Shown here piece by piece: positions 37,331 to 48,100 of a stretch of DNA of 64,000 nucleotides (positions within the stretch are counted from its first letter, which is position 1; every line of letters starts with the position of its first letter). Under the pieces are notes generated by a model. That model saw only the letters and a list, made by a program, of their open reading frames with translations, had not been told where the DNA came from and searched no databases. The position numbers and the translations under genes are program-made. The DNA is taken from NCBI GenBank assembly GCA_037903475.1, contig JBAJFG010000154.1, forward strand, positions 1-64,000, written 5' to 3'. Origin of the DNA: Ancylostoma caninum (taxonomy: Eukaryota; Nematoda; Chromadorea; Rhabditida; Ancylostomatidae).

Positions 37331-40300
37331 TCAGAGGAAACAGCACGGTGGATTCTTTGAGTTGCGGTAGAGTTGCTGACTTTGTTGTGACATCGTCTCG
37401 ATGTACCTCAACTGCGACACCATTTCCTCGAAAATCTGAAAATAAGCAGGGTAACATTTTATCACAGCGAGTTATCCGATAGTAGATCGTAGTTCTTGTG
37501 AGTAGTGCTGCAGCTTTGATGGACAAAAGCCGATTGGGTTGTCCACCCGTGTTTTCTCCTATCTTCGATCTTCGATGAGAGGCGAGGAGTCAGTGGTAGA
37601 CAATGAACATGGACTGGGTACGATTAGGTAACTCGTCCACTGCCGGTGATCTCCGCCTACTGCGTTTAAGCCTCGCCCCCTTTTTCAACTGACATCCGCA
37701 GGCAGCGTGAGCCAAAATTAAGCAATATTATCAGGTCTATCATCCTTTCTCTACAGAGCGCAAATGGTATGAGCTATTTACATCCCTAACTTGCCGATCA
37801 ATGTGAAAGAAAAGCAAGTGTTGAAAGTGTTTTTTTTTTCAGGCTACATATTTCGATTGCCTCAAACTCAGGAAAAATTTCGTTTTCCTCAAAAAATGAT
37901 GTGACTGTGCTTGCAGAGAAAGAAAAGCGCTCTTAATTAACTGCATGCACTTGGTTACCCACTACAACTGAAGGTCTGAATTATAGGAAAGCGCGGGAAG
38001 TTCATTGACGTAAATAAAGTCATATAAAACAAATGAAATGTATTGATGTAACTTATCCATGAGGTTGGTCTAACTTGTTCAATGCGCTGATGAAATAACG
38101 TGAGAAATAATTTTTTTTCAAATTCTGATGAATTCCGACGTAGGTTTATTGGTAAAAAAAAAGATGTCTAATGAAGACTTTACCTTTAGGAGGACGATTT
38201 ACTAGACGCTACCATATTGTTCGGTGCTCTGATTGTAACTAGCTGGTCCGATTTTTGTTTTTCGGTAGTCATGCAGCATTTTGAGTATCAGAGTATCAGG
38301 TCGAATTTTCTATTTCCACGGGCACGGGGTACAAACTACAGTTCAGTTCCTCAGCTTTACTGATAGGTATTGCGACATATAGAAATCTTATGATTTGGGT
38401 CCTAGTTCTAGAAGAACTCATCATTTTCAATTAACATGAAAAGCTTGAATTTCAGTTCGACATGCTTCTAGGATCTATTAGATCGTATAAAAAAAGTCTT
38501 CGCGATTTTTTCGTACATGTGGTATGCAAACGTCGACTTTCTTTTTGTAGCCTGCTCTCTCCAAATGATTCCAAACCGTCATATGGTCCATGTTTAGTTC
38601 CTCCGCTAGTTCGCGACAATATGCTTGTCGGTTCCACCAGTTGCAAAATTTCATCGACTTTTCATCAACGGTTAGTGGCGAAAAATCGCGGAGACTTTTT
38701 ATACGACCTAATATATTTGCGATTGTAAGCGAACATACCTCATGCACATTTATGCCACTTCTGGCACTGGCTTCAGCGAACGAGCAACGGAGTTGGGCTG
38801 AGAGCGTGTTGCCCTCCTCGGGTGACACCTCCCGATAATCCGAGTCACACTTGGCGGCGACCAACATCCGAGCAATCTGCAACAGAAACTGCTTGTTACC
38901 AGGGCCACATCCACCACTGTTCACAGTGCACTCACCGAGTTGACTCCCCTCACTCTGGCTATTTGAGAGAAGAGGTAAAGTGCATGTTCGTATGACTTTC
39001 TGCTTCCAACTGAGTACACCACCATAAATGCGTCTGCAGACGAGATGTATCGCGACATCATCTCGCTCACGAGCTCCTGAAAGGAGGCGTTTCGAGTGTT
39101 GCAATGGTGCACTCACAGTGATATTAGCATTTTTGATAGAGCAAAAGTTCTGGAATAGTTCTAGTCTGTTTGCCATTTGATTTCTCTGACTCCTCCTACA
39201 CTCTGTGTTCCTTCTTCTTATTGATGTTTATTCATTCAAGAAAAGTTCAGCTAACCTAGTCCAGAGAAGAAACTGGAGAAGGCACGTGAATTCAGTAGCG
39301 AATTCTCCTTTGCTTCTATTTACAGAACTGGGATTAACATTTTTTGTTTCAGTGGGAGAGAGAATACCATCTCCGGCCTCCGAGCTATCGACAGCTCTTT
39401 TTTGTCATCTTTTGGCTGATTTCGTGCATCCTTCTATATGTACCTTCTTTTACCTGTTGTTTTTGAAAATCACCAAAGTTTATGATGTGATGTAGATAAT
39501 CATGTAGTAGTTTTGTAACGATAGTTCTGTCGCGATATTGATCTTTTGCCATGTTAAATCTGCGCTGGATATATGTCTTATAAGCGCTTGCTCCGCCTCA
39601 GGGCCGTCATTTTTGGCCCCGTCTCCTCGCTATATGAGGAACGCAGCAAGCGTTCACAAGTTCATTCCATTCGAGTTCAACTGAGGCTGGGTGCCCTTAA
39701 ATCCGTGAAGTATGAGCCGAATCAAACCACTTAATTCTTCCTACATGCCATGGAGAACGGTTCAGGCGTTCACTTCTGGCCGTTATCGAGGAAGTGTATA
39801 CTTCCCCCATAGCGAAGAAGTGGCACTGGTGTTTTGAACACCAACCCTTCTTTGCTTGGGTGAAGAAAAAGTTGAGCAAGTGTGATCAACTGGATCCATC
39901 TTTGTTTCTGAAGCGGAGAGGGGCACTATCACCGATCCAAAAACTTTGGGAAAAAATTTTCGGCCAAAACTTTGCGTAGGGAGATATGTTGGGGTGCTAA
40001 ACACGAATATCATATCAATTTTGTGCCGTAACCCCATTTTTGCAGGGTTACGGTAGGTATACTGTAGATGCGTACCTCACAGAATCCTCTTAAATTTTGT
40101 CTGTGGGGGTTATTTGGAGTGGTGACCACGATTATCAACGTTATTTTCCATGCTACCTTCACTTTCTTTGTGAAATTGGCATTTTCTCTAAATTTCCTTA
40201 CCATTTATTTAACTTAATTTCCTTACCCTTACCAATTACCATTTACCTACCGTATCCCTACAAAAATGGGGTTAAGGTACAAATTGGATACGATGTTCGT

Positions 40301-43300
40301 GATCAGCACCCTAACCCCGTAGACAATATTTGATAGGATTCTGTGAGATAACTGTATCTACAGTATACCTATCGTAACCCTACAAAAATGGGGTTACGGT
40401 ACAAAGTGGACACGAGGTTCGTGTTTAGCACATCAAATAACACGCCTATGCACGGTTTTGGCCGGAAATTTTTTCCGAAGTTTCTGGGTCCGTGAAAGTG
40501 AAATAGTGAATCTGCGATAGCTTTTGTAGGCGTTTCCTGACGCTCGAAGCAATTAAATATTTCAGTTGCTAGTAGACAGAAGTATTGCAGGAAGTCGACA
40601 GCATGTCTGAGCATTCGCGGATCGTGAAGCCCGCAAAGTTCGAGGCGCTTTTGCTGGATGAGCCGAACCAGTTCAAAGAACTCACGAAGGAAGGATACCA
40701 GATGTGTTTCAGAATGGGATATGGCTCGTTACATGAAGTTGACAACGCTGATCTTTAATATGTTTTAGCGTCGCGCTCAATGCCACTGGGTAAGAAGTTA
40801 TGACCTTGTTTGTGCAGAATATATGAGCAGTTTCTGCATTACCCGCCTTAGCCCCGTATAGTAGGCGTTGCCGTGAAAAATGGCTGCAGAACTCGTGATC
40901 AGCTGTCCAAACCACTCTGTATTCAAAATTCCAGCGAAAATGCATTACTAGGAATAAGAAATTGCGCCTTGATCACTTCGTACTACCACCACTCACAAGG
41001 GAACGCTACTTAATCGAAGACGCATCATGTATACTGCCTTGTGCATATTGAAGCGCTGATTTCAAAACTATTTTGATCTCGGTGCAGTCTCCTGTCCATA
41101 AGGATTTACGTCCGTTTTTCCAAATGCACGTGATAAGGAGGTACTCGTACACTAAGGTTATCTTGCAGGGGGAGGTGAGTGTCTCGTTCCTCATGGACAC
41201 CCACCCAGGTTCAATTCCCCTCACTGCTCCAGCTTTTGCAATTTTTTCCCAGTTATTGCTTTCCTCTGAAAATCTATCCTATGCAGTTTTATAAGTGTTT
41301 CCACTTACAATTGATATTCTGAAAGCTTGGGAGCATCTTCAATGATCCTCACTACACAGATTTCGTTAACAGTGGAACTATTGAAGGGTTCACCTGAGCC
41401 CAAATTTTCAACGGATTCTTTTTCGCTGAAATTTTTCATAACAGGGTTATTTAAATTGCTGAACACGAACATTATATCCGTTTCGTGAGGTCACTCCATT
41501 TCTATAGGTTTATTGTAGGATTAACAGCAATTACTGTGGAAACCGTAATAGTTGAATTTCAACATTAAAATGGCAGTGGTATGCAAACTGATGTTAGTAG
41601 TCGTGATCAGCGCCTGGGACTACCTCTCTGTGCAAAATTTGGATGGATTCCGCGAGATGCCTAAACTACCCTATACCCAGTGATTGTTCCCTCGTGAGTA
41701 GAAGAAGTAGTAAACGATCAAGGTATGATTATCTAACCGCATTTTTGCTTTCTTTACTGACGTCTGATTCGGGAATCCTTTAGTTGTTATTCTTAGCGAG
41801 TTTAGCCAACATCCGTACATGGCGAAAATGAAGTTGGTAGGACCACTTGGTATTAGCCTATGACATGATCTGTCCTGCACGTTCTGACTTGTTAGCTGAC
41901 ACGTCCAGAAAGCTCTGACTTGTTAGTTCTCCTCCATAATAGTTGCTTAATTCCCATGTCCGACCGTCTTTGAACCTCGGCATTATGACAGATTATGCTT
42001 TGTTATTTGTGAGCCACACACGAGGTTGTTATAATTTGACTTTATTGGCTGACGTTTCGGCGTCCTCGCCTTCGTCGGAGCCTGAAAGAGTCAAACCAAT
42101 TCATGAAAATATCCGGACAAACGCCGCCTCAGTCATGCATCCAGATCCAGGCTATGCACCAAAAACACAAGCTAACCCCAGTGAAACCGACGACCAACCT
42201 CTCTACAAGTCCTACGACCGGGTGATGTTGGACGACCGAACACGTGTGGACTTGGCAGCAGTGTGAGACTTTCTGCCAGAAGTCATTTCTCAAGTCAGAT
42301 GTTACACAATGCGAGATATGGAAGCAGTTCACTGGTGATGGTGGGGCACTCTTCTCTGCGATTCATTTTTGGATTTTTGATGTGGATCCAAAATGCTTCG
42401 AGAGTTTTGCGTGCAGAAATTTCAGTTTCACAGGCAAGGATTGTGGCTTGTACTTCATAATCGACGCCGTTGTGGGCCTGTGCTCGGTGACGACCAAGAG
42501 GGTTGGACGAACGAGAACTTGATTTCCCCTCGAGGTGCTCTTTGACTCTTACGCACAGTGGCCGTGCCGTCTCACCAATATACTCGTCACCACATTCTCT
42601 GCATTTGATCATATAGATGACGCAAGATCTCATGCAGTCACCTTCTCTGCCGAACGGGCAAATTACACAATCAGACGTTGTGCAGAGACGGTCGTAGATG
42701 CGGTTTCGAATCAGTTGGTGCTTTAGATTGCTTGGCGGTAGTTCTACGAGCGTGACCAAACTTTCTAAATTCGCTCTCCTCAGGCAAAGTCGAATGGCTT
42801 TGCTTACTTCATCGGAGATAAACGGTACGCAAAACTGGACCTTATTATCTGTATTGGCATTCTTCCTTCGCATTTGCGTGCAGCGCCGCCAACCGCGTGG
42901 TCCAGTGGGTGTGTAGCCATTAGAGATGGCAATCGCATGCGCCAAATCGATTGATTCCTTTTTCTCTTCGCTCCCTGAACACACCCTGGCCGCCGTTCTA
43001 AACATGTTGCGAACAATATTTCTTTTCGTATGCGCAGGATGAGCGGAGAGATTGTGGATTATTATGTTCTTATTACTTGGCTTACGATACCATTTTGTTC
43101 GCAAAGCACCTCCGGAAGTGTGGACCAGTACATTCAAAAATGGAAGCCAGTCTTGTTTCGGTGTTTCCCTGCTTAGCTTAATATGCTCTCATTGCTTGTT
43201 CATCAACTCGAAAAGTGTGTCCATTTCACTTTGAGTGGAACAGACAACGAAGCAGTCGTCGATGTACCTGCAATACAAGAGTGGTCGAGATTCTAATACA

Positions 43301-45023
43301 GGAATTTCAACTTTTGCCATGAAAGCAATGGCAAGTACTGGTGCGAGACGCTGCCCCATGGCTAGTCCTCTTGTTTGAGCGCAATATTTCCCGGACCATC
43401 TAAAGATTGTGCAGCTGAGACGTTCATTTAGAAGTGTCATTACTTGCGATATTGAGAAACTATTCAAATTGATGCTTTTTTGATGTTCGGTAAGAAGTTC
43501 AAGCACTGCTTGCATCGCAGAATCATTCGAGACATATGTGTAGAGAGCGTTGACATCGAATGATTCCATCACACATTCATTATCGAAGTTCGCGTTTCGT
43601 AGATGATCCAGGAACATTGTAGTGTTTTTGAGGTGCGCCGGGACATATTGGAGTAGTTGCACCAAAGTGAGGTTCAAAAACCATGAGATCCTGTCAGTAG
43701 GACCGCCGATGCCGCTAATGATTGGCCGAACTTTGTAAACAGATGGATCAGACGACGCCAAATCATTAGTAGATAGCTTGTGTGTTTTTACAAGCAATTA
43801 GAGAACTGGGCAGATTGGCATTCCCACCTTTAAACGGCTTATGAATGTTGGACGTAAATTGGCTGCTTTCGCAATTCTGACCCAGGTCTTATTTAGTTTT
43901 CGAGATTGTGTTATGAACTCTTGTGACGAGGACATCCGGTATAACGTTGCATCACTTAGGTGTTGCTCGGTTATTGCCCTGTCTAGTGTTCTTGGCATCA
44001 CAACAAAATCTCCTCCCTTATCGCTTATCGACAGTCTTATCGACTGAGAGGCTACCAATTCTCGTATCTCTCGTATACCACATTTCTGCGAATTCGTGAG
44101 GTTTGAGCGGTGCAATTCTTTGTTGAAGCGACACAGAGTATGGAAGAGGTCAGTTGCAAATACGCGGAATCTACTGTCAACATCATCATTGGGCTCTTGG
44201 CGTCTATAGAACATCCTTGGGAAAGGAGGCGCGGGAAGAGAGCTTGAGTGTTGTAGTGAAGACATGCCAATACGTTCTAGTTTTGCCTTGTAACGTAATC
44301 GATCTTGAATTGATTGTAGATTGCCAACAGTTCTGCGAAAAACTGAATTACCTATGGGCTGGGATGGTGAGAAACTGGGGCACAACTCAAGTACTGCTCG
44401 CGCTCTGGGAGACAGTGTGTACCCACCGATCACCGTCACTCTAGGTACTTCTGGCTCGGACTGCTGAACAGGTTTTGATTTACCATCACACTGATGGTGA
44501 GAAGAGGTAGCGTCAGTTTGTCGTGGAAGGTTGTCATGTGATTTGCAGAGCAGAGCCTCGAACTTCTTTTGCAAAACTGCCTTGGCATTAGCCCGAACAT
44601 AATCACAAATTGATTTTGACCCACCCACTTTTCTCTTCCAAAGGCGAGCCTCCAAATATCTAGCACAATTATTTTCCTTCGTTACGCATTCCTTCAGAAG
44701 TGGGAACAATTGGTCTTGTTTGTTCCGAATGGAGATGCGCAGGATCTTCATTTCAATCTCCAATATTTAGGAACTGCCTTCAGCCTGACCGCATATTTCG
44801 TGGAGTTTCCGACTTTGGAATGACTCGATGTTGCATGCAGCGCCGGAGAAAGTGGACTGTCTGTCGAAGCGCAACGATCTTTTGGCGCATCGACAGAGCT
44901 TCCTTCACTAGTCGGAAATGTTTAGCTGGCACATCGCGGATTAATTCCCATGTCCGACCGTCTTTGAACCTCGGCATTATGACAGATTATGCTTTGTTAT
45001 TTATATGTCTGTATATATATGTC

Positions 45024-45120
<97 letters not shown>

Positions 45121-48100
45121 GGACATGGGAATTAATCCGCGATGTGCCAGCTAAACATTTCCGACTAGTGAAGGAAGCTATGTCGATGCGCCAAAAGATC
45201 GTTGCGCTTCGACAGACAGTCCACTTTCTCCGGCGCTGCATGCAACATCGAGTCATTCCAAAGTCGGAAACTCCACGAAATATGCGGTCAGGCTGAAGGC
45301 AGTTCCTAAATATTGGAGATTGAAATGAAGATCCTGCGCATCTCCATTCGGAACAAACAAGACCAATTGTTCCCACTTCTGAAGAAATGCGTAACGAAGG
45401 AAAATAATTGTGCTAGATATTTGGAGGCTCGCCTTTGGAAGAGAATAGTGGGTGGGTCAAAATCAATTTGTGATTATGTTCGGGCTAATGCCAAGGCAGT
45501 TTTGCAAAAGAAGTTCGAGGCTCTGCTCTGCAAATCACATGACAACCTTCCACGACAAACTGACGCTACCTCTTCTCACCATCAGTGTGATGGTAAATCG
45601 AAACCTGTTCAGCAGTCCGAGCCAGAAGTACCTAGAGTGACGGTGATCGGTGGGCACACACTGTCTCCCAGAGCGCGAGCAGTACTTGAGTTGTGCCCCA
45701 GTTTCTCACCATCCCAGCCCATAGGTAATTCAGTTTTTCGCAGAACTGTTGGCAATCTACAATCAATTCAAGATCGATTACGTTACAAGGCAAAACTAGA
45801 ACGTATTGGCATGTCTTCACTACAACACTCAAGCTCTCTTCCCGCGCCTCCTTTCCCAAGGATGTTCTATAGACGCCAAGAGCCCAATGATGATGTTGAC
45901 AGTAGATTCCGCGTATTTGCAACTGACCTCTTCCATACTCTGTGTCGCTTCAACAAAGAATTGCACCGCTCAAACCTCACGAATTCGCAGAAATGTGGTA
46001 TACGAGAGATACGAGAATTGGTAGCCTCTCAGTCGATAAGACTGTCGATAAGCGATAAGGGAGGAGATTTTGTTGTGATGCCAAGAACACTAGACAGGGC
46101 AATAACCGAGCAACACCTAAGTGATGCAACGTTATACCGGATGTCCTCGTCACAAGAGTTCATAACACAATCTCGAAAACTAAATAAGACCTGGGTCAGA
46201 ATTGCGAAAGCAGCCAATTTACGTCCAACATTCATAAGCCGTTTAAAGGTGGGAATGCCAATCTGCCCAGTTCTCTAATTGCTTGTAAAAACACACAAGC
46301 TATCTACTAATGATTTGGCGTCGTCTGATCCATCTGTTTACAAAGTTCGGCCAATCATTAGCGGCATCGGCGGTCCTACTGACAGGATCTCATGGTTTTT
46401 GAACCTCACTTTGGTGCAACTACTCCAATATGTCCCGGCGCACCTCAAAAACACTACAAAGTTCCTGGATCATCTACGAAACGCGAACTTCGATAATGAA
46501 TGTGTGATGGAATCATTCGATGTCAACGCTCTCTACACATATGTCTCGAATGATTCTGCGATGCAAGCAGTGCTTGAACTTCTTACCGAACATCAAAAAA
46601 GCATCAATTTGAATAGTTTCTCAATATCGCAAGTAATGACACTTCTAAATGAACGTCTCAGCTGCACAATCTTTAGATGGTCCGGGAAATATTGCGCTCA
46701 AACAAGAGGACTAGCCATGGGGCAGCGTCTCGCACCAGTACTTGCCATTGCTTTCATGGCAAAAGTTGAAATTCCTGTATTAGAATCTCGACCACTCTTG
46801 TATTGCAGGTACATCGACGACTGCTTCGTTGTCTGTTCCACTCAAAGTGAAATGGACACACTTTTCGAGTTGATGAACAAGCAATGAGAGCATATTAAGC
46901 TAAGCAGGGAAACACCGAAACAAGACTGGCTTCCATTTTTGAATGTACTGGTCCACACTTCCGGAGGTGCTTTGCGAACAAAATGGTATCGTAAGCCAAG
47001 TAATAAGAACATAATAATCCACAATCTCTCCGCTCATCCTGCGCATACGAAAAGAAATATTGTTCGCAACATGTTTAGAACGGCGGCCAGGGTGTGTTCA
47101 GGGAGCGAAGAGAAAAAGGAATCAATCGATTTGGCGCATGCGATTGCCATCTCTAATGGCTACACACCCACTGGACCACGCGGTTGGCGGCGCTGCACGC
47201 AAATGCGAAGGAAGAATGCCAATACAGATAATAAGGTCCAGTTTTGCGTACCGTTTATCTCCGATGAAGTAAGCAAAGCCATTCGACTTTGCCTGAGGAG
47301 AGCGAATTTAGAAAGTTTGGTCACGCTCGTAGAACTACCGCCAAGCAATCTAAAGCACCAACTGATTCGAAACCGCATCTACGACCGTCTCTGCACAACG
47401 TCTGATTGTGTAATTTGCCCGTTCGGCAGAGAAGGTGACTGCATGAGATCTTGCGTCATCTATATGATCAAATGCAGAGAATGTGGTGACGAGTATATTG
47501 GTGAGACGGCACGGCCACTGTGCGTAAGAGTCAAAGAGCACCTCGAGGGGAAATCAAGTTCTCGTTCGTCCAACCCTCTTGGTCGTCACCGAGCACAGGC
47601 CCACAACGGCGTCGATTATGAAGTACAAGCCACAATCCTTGCCTGTGAAACTGAAATTTCTGCACGCAAAACTCTCGAAGCATTTTGGATCCACATCAAA
47701 AATCCAAAAATGAATCGCAGAGAAGAGTGCCCCACCATCACCAGTGAACTGCTTCCATATCTCGCATTGTGTAACATCTGACTTGAGAAATGACTTCTGG
47801 CAGAAAGTCTCACACTGCTGCCAAGTCCACACGTGTTCGGTCGTCCAACATCACCCGGTCGTAGGACTTGTAGAGAGGTTGGTCGTCGGTTTCACTGGGG
47901 TTAGCTTGTGTTTTTTGGTGCATAGCCTGGATCTGGATACATGACTGAGGCGGCGTTTGTCCGGATATTTTCATGAATTGGTTTGACTCTTTCAGGCTCC
48001 GACGAAGGCGAGGACGCCGAAACCTCAGCCAATAAAGTCAAATTATAACAACCTCGTGTGTGGCTCACAAATAACAAAGCATAGTTGCTTAAAATGCAAA

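Larger units (their letters stand above)
41947..45008 (-). mobile_element. Penelope-like retroelement, left (minus-strand) copy
   Basis: This copy runs from the (TA)n tract at about 45008 down to 41947. Its coding region holds an N-terminal domain, RT and GIY-YIG endonuclease, the last pair being diagnostic of Penelope-like elements (in nematodes, the Nematis group). A 62-bp direct repeat at 41947-42008 and 44941-45002 places the same sequence before the coding region and after the ribozyme, as expected of PLE pseudo-LTRs. Its arms match the right copy at about 99%. The whole element lies in intron 2 of the Ras-like gene, in the same orientation as that gene. Confidence 0.88.
45118..48080 (+). 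mobile_element. Penelope-like retroelement, right (plus-strand) copy
   Basis: Mirror image of 41947-45008, about 99% identical in the inverted arms. It lacks the first 45 or so bases of the 5' pseudo-LTR, its sequence starting inside GTCGGACATGGGAATTAATC right at the (TA)n tract. It ends in AAATAACAAAGCATA without the partial restart. It is antisense to the Ras gene whose intron holds it. Confidence 0.88.

Noticed and set aside
38478..39176. 232-codon minus-strand frame joining Ras-like and mariner HTH sequence
   Set aside because: It reads through two introns of the Ras gene and into the MITE. The spliced model gives a clean Ras alignment, so a fusion protein is not supported.
41205..41222. 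B-box-like GGTTCAATTCC
   Set aside because: No matching T stem, A box or acceptor stem could be found.
44700..45376. Frames of 129 and 198 codons with YIYIYI runs
   Set aside because: They translate the (TA)n tract between the two PLEs and join antisense PLE sequence; artefacts.
42001..48080. CRISPR-like or bacterial palindromic array
   Set aside because: The structure is two eukaryotic Penelope-like elements in mirror orientation, not repeat-spacer units.
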